This document shows, one piece after another, positions 46,049 to 55,023 of a stretch of 64,000 nt of DNA (position 1 is the stretch's first letter; the number at the start of each line of letters is the position of its first letter). A model generated the notes under the pieces. The model made no database searches. It saw nothing but the letters and a program-made list of their open reading frames with translations, and had not been told where the DNA came from. The stretch comes from Alcaligenes ammonioxydans (lineage in GTDB: Bacteria > Pseudomonadota > Gammaproteobacteria > Burkholderiales > Burkholderiaceae_B), in the NCBI RefSeq assembly GCF_019343455.1, contig NZ_CP049362.1, positions 3,286,001 to 3,350,000 of the forward strand, in the 5' to 3' direction. The position numbers and the translations under genes are program-made.

Positions 46049-47061
46049 CAGGGAGCCGCCTTTTCGTAGAAACGGATATCGAACAAGCTTTGTACATCGT
46101 CAAGCTTGGTCGCCAAGGTGCCCAAGGACACCTGGAAATCCTGCAGTTGAGCCGTGCCGTCAATAATCTTGCGGGGGTCAGGCTGAAACTGATCACGCGA
46201 GCGTTCGATGGCTGCTTGAACGATCTCTTTAGGCAAACGTCCACCGCCCACATACTTCTGCACATACGGGGTGGCCTTGGCAGGCTCATCGCGCAGCATG
46301 GCTGTGGCACGCAAATGGGCATTGACCAGATGCTGAACCAGCTCAGGCCGGGATTCGATCAGACCTTCGCGCACCAGCAGCACCGAACCAGGCTCATTGG
46401 GGAACAGTTCACCACCGTGCGCCACAATTTTGGCATCAGGCTGACGCTGCAAAATCTGACTGACCGTAGGCTCCAAAATGGCAGCGGCGTCCACCGCATG
46501 ATTGCTCAAAGCCTGCTGAATCTGAGCCTCGCCCTGGTAGATGACCTCGACCACATCCGGATCAACTTTCAGCATATTGCGCAGCCAATACTGCAAGGCC
46601 GCCTCGGGAACAGCGCCTTTAGGGTAGCTGGCAACCTTGGGCTTACGGCCCTTTTCCTGCGTAAACCGGGCAACGGCGGCGGCAAAATCCGGTTTGTCGG
46701 CATCCAGATAAGCAGACAAATCCCCAATCGCCACCACACTGACCTGCTCCACGATATTCGAGGCCAGAACCTTGACGTCGGCCTCTTTGGCTCTGGCGAC
46801 CAAAGCCGGACCAATACCTACGTAAGCGACATCCAACTGTCCCGCAATCAGCGCCTGGGTCAATGCGGGTCCGCTTTGAAACTGCACCAATTTGGGCTCA
46901 GGCTGCCCTTCTGGCAGTAAGTCGCCAGATCCTAAGGCAACGAACAATTGAGCGGCAGGCATGATGGGCAGATAGCCGATCTCCAGCGTTTGCTCAGCAG
47001 CCTGGGCGCCAAAAGAGACAGAAAGAGCAAGAAGGCCAGAGGCTACATAACGGGAAAACAT
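46048..47061 (-). CDS. ABC transporter substrate-binding protein (NrtA/SsuA/TauA-like)
   Basis: 337 residues with signal peptide ending G-A-Q-A and the family opening I-G-Y-L-P-I-M-P-A-A-Q-L-F-V-A, then G-Q-L-D-V-A-Y-V-G. First gene of the importer operon. Candidates are sulfonates, taurine, nitrate, thiamine precursors or aromatic acids; no sulfonate monooxygenase or nitrate reductase gene lies nearby. The 140-bp leader toward 47201 is AT-rich and probably holds the promoter. Confidence 0.9.
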   Translation of the reverse strand: MFSRYVASGLLALSVSFGAQAAEQTLEIGYLPIMPAAQLFVALGSGDLLPEGQPEPKLVQFQSGPALTQALIAGQLDVAYVGIGPALVARAKEADVKVLASNIVEQVSVVAIGDLSAYLDADKPDFAAAVARFTQEKGRKPKVASYPKGAVPEAALQYWLRNMLKVDPDVVEVIYQGEAQIQQALSNHAVDAAAILEPTVSQILQRQPDAKIVAHGGELFPNEPGSVLLVREGLIESRPELVQHLVNAHLRATAMLRDEPAKATPYVQKYVGGGRLPKEIVQAAIERSRDQFQPDPRKIIDGTAQLQDFQVSLGTLATKLDDVQSLFDIRFYEKAAP

Positions 47062-47201
47062 AAGGATCTCGTAGAACAGGCTAAAACTGAAGCTTAAACC
47101 TGTTGGGGAGACGCATCTTTATTTGCTAATAACCAAAAAGCATTAAAACAACCCTCTTTACACCTTCTGCTCTGATACCTGCCAGGCTCCCCCTCCGACA
47201 C

Positions 47202-49094
47202 TCAATGGCGTCCGGGAGCAAGCAAGTGATGCCCCTCCTGAACAAACAACTGCCCCAGCGAGGTGGAGCCATAGACATTCAAATGATTGTTATCGAAATA
47301 GGCCATGCGTCCGGCATACCGGCCCTGCTCGGCAAACGGACGCGCCACCGCCCCGACGTCGACCCAATACACATTGGGGATTCGGTCCACAATCTGTTTG
47401 ATGATCGCATTGGCAGCCTGCGCCTTCTTTCCTGGCGCTCGTTCAATATGTATGCCCAAACGACTAAAAAGCTCTTGGCGAATGGGAGAGACAGCAAGCT
47501 CGGGGACATCCGACAATACATAAACCGGTGTGCTGGCCGCGATACTGCGTAAGGTATGTTCGAGCTTTGAGAGGTAATCGGGGTCAGCCGCCTCCGGTTC
47601 TTCGCCCAACTGATAAGACCAGAAGGAAGTGAAAATGACGGCCTCATACTGCCGATAGGCTGTGGCTATATATTCCTTAAGATTCTTACAGGGCTCGCGC
47701 GAGGATTCAGGCAAGACATGCTCATTAAAACCAAATACCGGAGAGCAGGAGCTGCCTGTTACCACGTACGCCTGCCACCCCTCTTTACGTCCCACTTCGT
47801 CCACAAACGAATTCAAAGCCGCTGCATGAGAATCACCTGTCACCAATATCCGCGGAGATTTCTCCGGATCGCCACGCAAACAGCGCTTGTCAAACGTGCC
47901 ATGGCAAACATCGGTGCCATAACTCAAGAGCGCAGGATCAAGATCCAAAGACGGCTTGACCGCCTTCAAACCCAGCCCCAAGCCCGCCAGAGCAAGGGCC
48001 GGGAGCAAGAACAAAGCCAGAAAAGCCGTCGTGAACCCAACGTTCCAGCGTTTGCAGCGCTGCTCCACCAGCCTGTAGGACAGATAGGCCAGAATAAACA
48101 TGCAAGGCACTGCCACCAGCAACCAGCTGAGCGGCAACACATAAGCGCCATAAACATAGCGCAGATACGCCAAAATCGGCCAATGCCATAGATACAAGGA
48201 GTAGGAAATCAAACCTACCGCGACCATATAGGGTCTCTGAAAGACCCACATGACCCAGCCGCCGGTCGCCTGTTCCGAGCGCCCACCGTAAATGAAGAGT
48301 CCAGCCCCGAGGCAGGGAATAAGGGCATTGAGCCCAGGAAAAACAGACTGCTTGTCCAGCATCAGCAGCCCGCCCACTATCAGCATGATCCCAGTCAGCT
48401 GAAGCAAGTGACATCCGCGTCGATGGCTGTACACCGGCAGAAAAGCAAATAAAGCGCCTACCAACAACTCACTGAAACGTAAACGCAGTAAAAAATAAAC
48501 CGAATCTCCTGCATGCGTAGACAGCAAATAATACTGGCTATAGGCAAACCCCAGCGCCACCCCGCACGTCACAAACACAGTCAGAGACAGATCCAGGGTA
48601 TCCTTGCCACGTCTGGAAAAGAACCTGAAAGCCAGCAAGAACACAAGAGGCCAGATAAAATAAAACTGCTCTTCTATGGAAAGCGACCAAATATGCAATA
48701 ACGGCTTTTCATCGGAAGCAATATCAAAATAGCCACCGTCTTTGGAAAAAAACTGATTCGCCAAAAAAGCAGAAGAATAAAGAACAGAACTAAAAAGCCG
48801 ATCAAAATCTTCTGGAAGAAGAAGAAAAAATCCAGCCAATAAAGAAAACAGCAAAACAATATAGAGCGGTGGCAGTATTCTTCTAATTCTTCTTTTGTAA
48901 AAATCAAAGAAAGAAAACCGCCCCTGCATGACTTCATTTTTTATGATGTGACTAATCAGAAACCCTGAAATCACAAAAAAAACGTCCACCCCGATAAAAC
49001 CACCGGGCAGCCAATCGGAATTCAGGTGAAAAATCAGGACTGATAGCACAGCCAGGGCGCGTAGACCATCGATGTCACTTCTATATTTCATCAT
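47202..49094 (-). CDS. Acyltransferase 3 (OafA type) with C-terminal SGNH domain
   Basis: Inner-membrane O-acyltransferase, probably O-acetylating the O-antigen or another surface glycan. 630 residues: an AT3 domain of about ten helices (1-370) with the D-I-D-G-L-R-A and F-H motif, V-D-V-F-F-V-I-S-G-F, then an SGNH-hydrolase-like domain (about 400-630) with G-D-S-H-A-A-A-L and the late D-N-N-H-L-N for the Asp/His. The 5' part (about 48670-48940) is AT-richer than the rest. It sits at the edge of the polysaccharide locus, facing away from wzz. Confidence 0.92.
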   Translation of the reverse strand: MMKYRSDIDGLRALAVLSVLIFHLNSDWLPGGFIGVDVFFVISGFLISHIIKNEVMQGRFSFFDFYKRRIRRILPPLYIVLLFSLLAGFFLLLPEDFDRLFSSVLYSSAFLANQFFSKDGGYFDIASDEKPLLHIWSLSIEEQFYFIWPLVFLLAFRFFSRRGKDTLDLSLTVFVTCGVALGFAYSQYYLLSTHAGDSVYFLLRLRFSELLVGALFAFLPVYSHRRGCHLLQLTGIMLIVGGLLMLDKQSVFPGLNALIPCLGAGLFIYGGRSEQATGGWVMWVFQRPYMVAVGLISYSLYLWHWPILAYLRYVYGAYVLPLSWLLVAVPCMFILAYLSYRLVEQRCKRWNVGFTTAFLALFLLPALALAGLGLGLKAVKPSLDLDPALLSYGTDVCHGTFDKRCLRGDPEKSPRILVTGDSHAAALNSFVDEVGRKEGWQAYVVTGSSCSPVFGFNEHVLPESSREPCKNLKEYIATAYRQYEAVIFTSFWSYQLGEEPEAADPDYLSKLEHTLRSIAASTPVYVLSDVPELAVSPIRQELFSRLGIHIERAPGKKAQAANAIIKQIVDRIPNVYWVDVGAVARPFAEQGRYAGRMAYFDNNHLNVYGSTSLGQLFVQEGHHLLAPGRH

Positions 49095-49662
49095 CTTATT
49101 TTTACGACCAAGAACGCATCAGTCCTGTATAAAATCCATCAGACCACTGTTATAGTGCGTACCCAGGCAGCGGTCTGCCAAGACACTTCCTGCCGCAAAC
49201 CAGCCTCGGCATCCTGTCCACAGGGTTCCACATCGGACACCCAGACTGTCACTTCAATACAACAGACATAGTGACAAAAACCACCCAGACACGCACTTAC
49301 AACCAGCAACAAATACTATCATTGCAGTTCGGCTTTACTTGCTAAGTTTCTCTGATAAGTTAGCGCCAAACGTCCGCCTAACGCAGATGGGACACCATTA
49401 TTGCTCAAGCACTCCCACACTGGGTCATTCACTCGGTTAGTCCCCCTCACACGCCCTGACTGTACCGGCCAACTTGTAACACATTGGGTTTTTTATTTGA
49501 TATGCCTGACCAAGGAGCCGGTATTACTGTTTTATAAGGCCCCTACTTCAGAAAAAAGCTCGTTAAAAAATTTCGAAAATAAACGTTTTAAACCCATTGA
49601 GATTAGAATTGAAGGTTGAGATCTTCAGTTCAGCGAAACGTTGACTATCATCCGGAGAATGC
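49095..49662. other. 568-bp non-coding divergent region between the acyltransferase and wzz
   Basis: No convincing gene is present. The right half is AT-rich (from about 49480) and probably carries the promoter of wzz and the phosphoglycosyl transferase; TTGATA at about 49498 with TATTAC-like boxes downstream and TTTATAA near 49533 are candidates, none clear. No ops/JUMPStart GGCGGTAG element was found. The left part serves the divergent acyltransferase. Confidence 0.5.
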
Positions 49663-50709
49663 GTGAACACTGTTAGCCAGAACCCTGAAGCCAATACAAG
49701 AAACATTAGTCTGAGCGATCTAATTAGGCTGTTTTGGAAATCAAAAAAAATAATTCTAGCAGTCACTCTGCTGTGCACCTGTCTTTCCATTGGCTATTTG
49801 GTGTTGGTACAACCCACCTACCAAGCCACCACGCGAGTGCTGCCTCCTCAGGCAAGCGATTTGGCCGAGTACGTCGAGAGCGTGAATACGATAGACACGG
49901 GCATTTCCGAGAAAGACACTCCACGTCCACTGGACTCCGCGCATGTTTACGGGATTTTCTACACCAACCTCAAATCAGACTCGATCAAAAATAAATTTTT
50001 GACGCAATACTACCTTCCTTATTTTGCGCCCAAAGATGAAGTCGAGACCGAGCAGGTTGCAAAGCGTCTGGACAAATCCTTGAGTATTACAGGCTCTACG
50101 GCAGAGGGTGGCGGCCTGAACGTTTCCATTAAAGCGAAAGATCCAAAACTGGCGGCTCAGTGGGCCAATGACTATACACAACTTGCCGTACAGGCTACTC
50201 ATGCCGAGCTGCTCAAGAACCTGCAAAGTGAGATCAGCGCAAAAAAACAAAGCACCGAAAACCGGATAGCAACGCTACGTCAGCTGGAGCAGGACCTTCA
50301 GAACCTGAAAATAGGGCGCCTTCAGGACGCCTTGACCGTGGCCAAAGCCATGGAACTGGAAGCGCCGATGCCAGGCACAACTGTCATCACGCTGGACAAC
50401 AGCCCCGGCAATGAAAACAGCTTTATGCGGGGGACACGATCGTTACAGGCCGAGATAGACGTGCTTAGCAAGCGCAAGGATCAGGACGCCTACATTGCTG
50501 GCTTGCCCAAACTGCTGACTCAGCAGGCCTTGCTGCAGACCCTCAACAGCAATCCCGAGTTCTCGGTAGCCCGCATCGATATGGCTGCACAGCCACCGTA
50601 TGAGCCCATCAAGCCAATCAAACCCTTGGTCTTGCTGATAGGGATTATTTTCGGTCTATTCCTGGGGATGTTTGTTGTACTGATTGTCAGCACAATCAGA
50701 AATGATTGA
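49663..50709 (+). CDS. wzz: Wzz-type polysaccharide chain-length determinant
   Basis: Sets the modal length of Wzy-made chains. 348 residues with the two-helix PCP plan: first membrane helix about 30-50, a long periplasmic helical domain, second helix about 318-340 next to the Pro-rich E-P-I-K-P-I-K-P. The start is GTG with GGAG before it; no earlier ATG fits. Low-level similarity is expected in this family, so topology is the main evidence. Confidence 0.9.
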   Translation: MNTVSQNPEANTRNISLSDLIRLFWKSKKIILAVTLLCTCLSIGYLVLVQPTYQATTRVLPPQASDLAEYVESVNTIDTGISEKDTPRPLDSAHVYGIFYTNLKSDSIKNKFLTQYYLPYFAPKDEVETEQVAKRLDKSLSITGSTAEGGGLNVSIKAKDPKLAAQWANDYTQLAVQATHAELLKNLQSEISAKKQSTENRIATLRQLEQDLQNLKIGRLQDALTVAKAMELEAPMPGTTVITLDNSPGNENSFMRGTRSLQAEIDVLSKRKDQDAYIAGLPKLLTQQALLQTLNSNPEFSVARIDMAAQPPYEPIKPIKPLVLLIGIIFGLFLGMFVVLIVSTIRND

Positions 50710-50770
50710 AAGCTGCTGTTTGCCACCGCGCTCGCACGTAGCCTTTCACTACCATATACGACCGTAGGAT

Positions 50771-52042
50771 ATGAATACCTTACCTAGCCGCCGCTTTCAG
50801 AAAAAACACGAGCAAATCCTGCTCTCTTCGCCATTCCTGCTGTTTGTAGGCTGGCTGGTTTCCGTTGCCCTGCCCACTGCCCTGCATTGGGGCTTGAACG
50901 GCTTGCTGACACCCGATCTGGGCCAGAAAACGGCCTTGATCGTGGCCTCCATCGCCTTTGTCATTTGCCACTTTGTGGTTCGCAAGATCAACACGTCCTA
51001 TCCGGGCGGACAGTCGAGCATGTTCATTGCACCGCAAGTCATCACCATTTACGTGCTGGTTGCGCTGGTCTCCCTGCTCTTAACGCTGAACCTGTCTCGC
51101 TTTATCCTGCTCACGAGCGGTGCCTGTGCCTTGCTCTGGTTTTACCTGGAGCATTTCAGCACGCAAAAATATCGCCGCTTAAAGCTGGCGATTATCAAAG
51201 GGGGGATGAGCGATCATTTGTTTGAGCTGGACAATGTTGACGCTCGAGAGCTGACAACACTGGATTTGCAGAACGTTCGATATGATGCGGTGGTGGCGGA
51301 CTTCAACGACCTGAGCAAAGACGATGAACGTTTTCTGACGCAATGCGCGCTCAAGCGCATTCCTGTCTATGACGCCAGTCTGGTTTATGAGTCGCTTTCA
51401 GGGCGTGTGCGAATCAACCGCATGTCCGAGAACAACCTCGGAGCCTTGCTGCCCACCAAAGTCTACGAGACCACCAAACTGCTGATGGACCTGGGAATCG
51501 TCCTGCTGTCCTTACCGATCGTGCTGCCCATTGGTCTGATCACTGCCTTGCTGATCAAACTGGAAAGCCCTGGACCAGTTATTTATACCCAGCAACGCAT
51601 TGGGCTGGGTAACAAGGAATTTACCATTTATAAATTCCGCAGCATGCGCTTTGATCGCGAGCAGCCCGAGCAGTTTGCGGGCGAGGACGACCCACGCATC
51701 ACGCGTGTTGGCAAAATCATCCGCAAGCTGCGTATTGACGAGCTTCCGCAGTTTCTTAATATCATCAAGGGCGAAATGAGCCTGATCGGCCCGCGCCCCG
51801 AACAGCCCAACTTTGTCAGGGCGTTCGACGAGCAGATTCCGTTTTACAACTACCGCCATGTGGTCAAGCCAGGAATTACGGGCTGGGCGCAAGTGCGGCA
51901 AGGTTATACGGATGATGCAGACGCCACCCGCATCAAGATCGAGCATGACTTCTATTACATCAAGAACTGCTCGACCTATCTGGATCTGCACATTGTCTTT
52001 CTGACCATCAAAACCATGCTCACCGGTTTTGGCGCTCGTTAA
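50771..52042 (+). CDS. Polyprenyl-phosphate sugar-1-phosphate transferase (WbaP/WcaJ class)
   Basis: Starts O-unit assembly by loading a sugar 1-phosphate onto undecaprenyl phosphate. 423 residues: four N-terminal helices (about 20-130), a cytosolic linker, then a membrane re-entrant helix and the catalytic domain with I-Y-T-Q-Q-R-I-G, Y-K-F-R-S-M-R, L-R-I-D-E-L-P-Q-F-L-N-I-I-K-G-E-M-S-L-I-G-P-R-P-E. The sugar specificity cannot be read. AGGAT precedes the ATG. Confidence 0.94.
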   Translation: MNTLPSRRFQKKHEQILLSSPFLLFVGWLVSVALPTALHWGLNGLLTPDLGQKTALIVASIAFVICHFVVRKINTSYPGGQSSMFIAPQVITIYVLVALVSLLLTLNLSRFILLTSGACALLWFYLEHFSTQKYRRLKLAIIKGGMSDHLFELDNVDARELTTLDLQNVRYDAVVADFNDLSKDDERFLTQCALKRIPVYDASLVYESLSGRVRINRMSENNLGALLPTKVYETTKLLMDLGIVLLSLPIVLPIGLITALLIKLESPGPVIYTQQRIGLGNKEFTIYKFRSMRFDREQPEQFAGEDDPRITRVGKIIRKLRIDELPQFLNIIKGEMSLIGPRPEQPNFVRAFDEQIPFYNYRHVVKPGITGWAQVRQGYTDDADATRIKIEHDFYYIKNCSTYLDLHIVFLTIKTMLTGFGAR

Positions 52043-52095
52043 GGAAAACCAAAGAAAATCAACTCAAATAAAAGAAAGACTACAAGCACTAAGTC

Positions 52096-52130
52096 GAGCG
52101 CACTTCCTCGATAATCTTACGAAGGCGCTC
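52096..52130. terminator. Hairpin between convergent phosphoglycosyl transferase and wzy
   Basis: GAGCGC-A-CTTC (52096-52106) pairs with GAAG-GCGCTC (52121-52130) with one bulge. No long T-run; it lies at the left edge of the AT-rich cassette. Confidence 0.4.
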
Positions 52131-52132
52131 AA

Positions 52133-53326
52133 TCACTCATCCTGTTTTTTCAATAGATCAAGAGAGCAAACAAGAATTAAAGAAAACCACAAAAACGGCC
52201 AAACATAAGCCTTTGAAATTAAAGAAGAAAAAAATGCATAAACGAACATCAAAACCGGAAAATGAAAATACACATTAGATCGAAAAAATTTTAAATTACA
52301 AAATATATAAATAAAAACCAACACAATTATAAATAAAAAAATTAAAAAATAAGCAATTCCGTATGCAGCCCAATATGAAAGCAAGTTGTGTATATATCCA
52401 CCAGAATCCCCATCCCTCAATATCTCATACCCATAACTACCAAAAATAAAATTGTTAGATATTACCTCCATTCCCTCTTTAAAATAATTAAGCCTCCCAA
52501 CAAAAGAAGGATCGGACCAAGGGTCTGTCAACAAAACCAAAAACCTACTATTTGAGGACGAACCAAAAATCGCCATAACAAACAAAAAACAGACACCAAG
52601 AATAGAGGAAAAAAGAAATAAAATATTTCTTTTAACAAAAATCTCAAAAACAACTATAGAAATAATAAAAAAATATAAACTTGATCTTGAATAAGTATAA
52701 TAAATACCAAAAAGAGAAACCACTAAATAAAAATACTTATATAAACCGACTGCATATATATAAACTAGAAGACCTATTACCGCAAATGCATCAGACATAG
52801 CCAGATATACTAGCGGAGCCCCTTCTTGTTGGTATAGCTCCCAGGTCCCATAAACTTCTCTTCCTCGAAAAACCCCATCTATTACAACGACAATCAAAGG
52901 TAAGAGAGAGATATAAATGAATCCACGCTTATCTTGAGATAAATACTGATGAACACGATCAAAAGAAAGACAAAGCGGAAGCAAGCAGGAAATTTGTATT
53001 ACTGTAGAAGCTAAAGACTTTAACGCCAGAGCAGGACTAACATTATAAATAGAGGACAAACTAAAAAAAGCAACAAAACTGCCATAAAAAAACAATAACA
53101 GCGCCAACCAAAAAAAAACGCCTCTTTTTTTATTTTTTAACACATCAAGAAAAAAAATAAAATAAAAAGCCGATAAAACAAAAGGCACGGATATAAAAGG
53201 AAACCAAGAAAGAAAATTATGATTATATTTTAAATAAGAATAGGCAGGATAAACTCCAACAAAAAGCAAGAAAATCACCAATGCCACTTTTCCATAAAAA
53301 ATTTCTTTGGCATTCATAAGAATCAT
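52133..53326 (-). CDS. wzy: Wzy-type O-antigen polymerase
   Basis: 397 residues, very hydrophobic, about ten to twelve membrane helices with a large loop in the second half (E-G-M-E-V-I-S-N-N-F-I-F-G-S-Y-G-Y-E-I-L, resembling Wzy/Wzy_C loops with the G-x-G-Y-E pattern). Polymerises O-units at the periplasmic face. Strongly AT-rich: bases 52261-52320 contain 9 G or C of 60. Assignment rests on topology and context since primary sequence is poorly conserved. Overlaps the upstream glycosyltransferase by 4 nt. Confidence 0.85.
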   Translation of the reverse strand: MILMNAKEIFYGKVALVIFLLFVGVYPAYSYLKYNHNFLSWFPFISVPFVLSAFYFIFFLDVLKNKKRGVFFWLALLLFFYGSFVAFFSLSSIYNVSPALALKSLASTVIQISCLLPLCLSFDRVHQYLSQDKRGFIYISLLPLIVVVIDGVFRGREVYGTWELYQQEGAPLVYLAMSDAFAVIGLLVYIYAVGLYKYFYLVVSLFGIYYTYSRSSLYFFIISIVVFEIFVKRNILFLFSSILGVCFLFVMAIFGSSSNSRFLVLLTDPWSDPSFVGRLNYFKEGMEVISNNFIFGSYGYEILRDGDSGGYIHNLLSYWAAYGIAYFLIFLFIIVLVFIYIFCNLKFFRSNVYFHFPVLMFVYAFFSSLISKAYVWPFLWFSLILVCSLDLLKKQDE

Positions 53327-54204
53327 CTACCCGCAAGATATTTTTCCAAAGCTACACGAACCCTATAAGTCGCTTTAGATGCCAATGAAATATTGGCCAA
53401 ACGATCTTTTATAGACAATTCCTTGAAAAACAGTAAGCCCAATAACTTGCCATTTTTTCTTAAATTTTCTGCACTTATTCTTGCACTTAAGCTCCGCACA
53501 TCTTTATCGCTTAGATTTAATTTATACTTTTCCAAAAACAATAAATAAGCTTTATTTCTTGAGCCAATAATTTCATTTTTTTTATCAAAATCAACGCCAA
53601 AACCCATAGAATTATTTTCATGAATTCTATAAAGCAAAATTATTTCACGAGTCCATTTTATTTCTCTAGCGAAAAATTTTATATGCAACGACGTCCAAAT
53701 ATCTTCATTAGGAAGTTGTTCTGGAATAGGAAATATTTTTTCTGCGAAGAGACGTGTGAATCCAGCAGCCCCACCACTAAGATTTGGAGCATCTTTTTTT
53801 GGATAAACAATACCGTCGTACTTTTTATTGTTACTAAAGCTTTTTATTTTTCCTGTCGCAACATCCACATTACCACTAAACAGTGCAACTCGTTTTTCAA
53901 TAGACTGTGGTGGCAAAATGTCATCACCAGCAAATAAAAAAACATAATCCCCAGAACAAAGCGCCCACCCTTGATTGAAGGCTGCTACCTTTCCTTTTCC
54001 ACAGGCGCTATAAACCTTCAACCGACTATCCTGCTTAGATAAATCAGCAAGCAAAGCCTCTGTATTATCTAAAGAATTATCATTAATTACAATTATCTCA
54101 ATATTTTCATACGTTTGAGAAAAAATGCTTTTTATAGCTTCCTCGATATATTTTTCTACATTTCTTACGGGAATAATTATTGAGACACGGCATTCTTTAT
54201 ACAT
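53323..54204 (-). CDS. Family 2 glycosyltransferase
   Basis: 293 residues, GT-A fold: V-S-I-I-I-P-V-R-N-V-E-K-Y-I-E-E-A-I, I-V-I-N-D-N-S-L-D-N-T and F-A-G-D-D as the Asp-x-Asp metal site. Donor and acceptor sugars are unknown. AT-rich like its neighbours. Start 3 nt downstream of the preceding gene's stop. Confidence 0.92.
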   Translation of the reverse strand: MYKECRVSIIIPVRNVEKYIEEAIKSIFSQTYENIEIIVINDNSLDNTEALLADLSKQDSRLKVYSACGKGKVAAFNQGWALCSGDYVFLFAGDDILPPQSIEKRVALFSGNVDVATGKIKSFSNNKKYDGIVYPKKDAPNLSGGAAGFTRLFAEKIFPIPEQLPNEDIWTSLHIKFFAREIKWTREIILLYRIHENNSMGFGVDFDKKNEIIGSRNKAYLLFLEKYKLNLSDKDVRSLSARISAENLRKNGKLLGLLFFKELSIKDRLANISLASKATYRVRVALEKYLAGR

Positions 54205-54207
54205 TGA

Positions 54208-55023
54208 CTATTTCCTTTCCCGCAAAAAATTTTTATAGAACAAAAACCGCACCCCACCTCCCAATAACCGCAAAGGAATCCGAGTCATAATATTAAACAA
54301 AAATTGTGAATAACTTATAAACCCACTGATCCGAAAATCACGCTGAAATTTATATTCATTTATTGCATAGGACCACCCGCCCCGCCTCTTTATCATTTCA
54401 ATTCCAGCCCTGGCATACACCAAAGGCATCCCTAAATTTGCAGTTTTCGCACCCGCTTGAATAAGGCGAACCCATAAACCATAATCTTCATACAGGCTCT
54501 CATCTCTATACCCCCCTAAATCTTCAACTTTTTTCTTTTTAAACATAACAGTCATATGATTAAAAGGATTTCTGTATTTTGCGAACTTTACTATCTCTAA
54601 ATGATTTAAAGGCACTTTCTTTAGACCATAGGCATCAGAAATAGAATTTTCGAACTCAACAACCCATCCACCTATAATATCAACACTAGGGTTCTTTTTA
54701 ATATAAACAATTTGCTTTTCAAAACGATCTGGAAAATTTATATCATCAGTATCAAACCTAGCCACCCACTCAAAACTGCAATTCTTCAAACCCTCATTTA
54801 ATGCACGCCCTAAACCTTGATTTTGTTTAAGCTTAATAATTTTTAATGGCAGTCGGTCACTATAGGCATCTAGAACAGTCTGCAAATCGTCTGTGATCGG
54901 CCCATCCAAAACCATAACAATCTCATCTGCAAGCAGCGTCATATTTAGCAAGCTATTTAACGCCTGATCTAAATAAATAGGTTTTTCTCTAGCATAAAGA
55001 GACATTAAAACAGAGAATTTCAT
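54208..55023 (-). CDS. Family 2 glycosyltransferase
   Basis: 271 residues: F-S-V-L-M-S-L-Y-A-R-E-K-P, V-M-V-L-D-G-P-I, the G-L-G-R-A-L-N-E-G-L segment and R-F-D-T-D-D-I-N, an acidic metal site. Similar in plan to amylovoran/rhamnan-type transferases. Its ATG overlaps the wbpG stop by 4 nt. Sugar specificity unknown. Confidence 0.92.
   Translation of the reverse strand: MKFSVLMSLYAREKPIYLDQALNSLLNMTLLADEIVMVLDGPITDDLQTVLDAYSDRLPLKIIKLKQNQGLGRALNEGLKNCSFEWVARFDTDDINFPDRFEKQIVYIKKNPSVDIIGGWVVEFENSISDAYGLKKVPLNHLEIVKFAKYRNPFNHMTVMFKKKKVEDLGGYRDESLYEDYGLWVRLIQAGAKTANLGMPLVYARAGIEMIKRRGGWSYAINEYKFQRDFRISGFISYSQFLFNIMTRIPLRLLGGGVRFLFYKNFLRERK

Noticed and set aside
49401..49619. 72-codon open frame before wzz
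   Set aside because: Non-ATG start, no ribosome site, no recognisable family, and runs into the presumed wzz promoter area.
49095..49662. ops/JUMPStart element for RfaH before the O-antigen genes
   Set aside because: The GGCGGTAG core is absent on both strands in this region.
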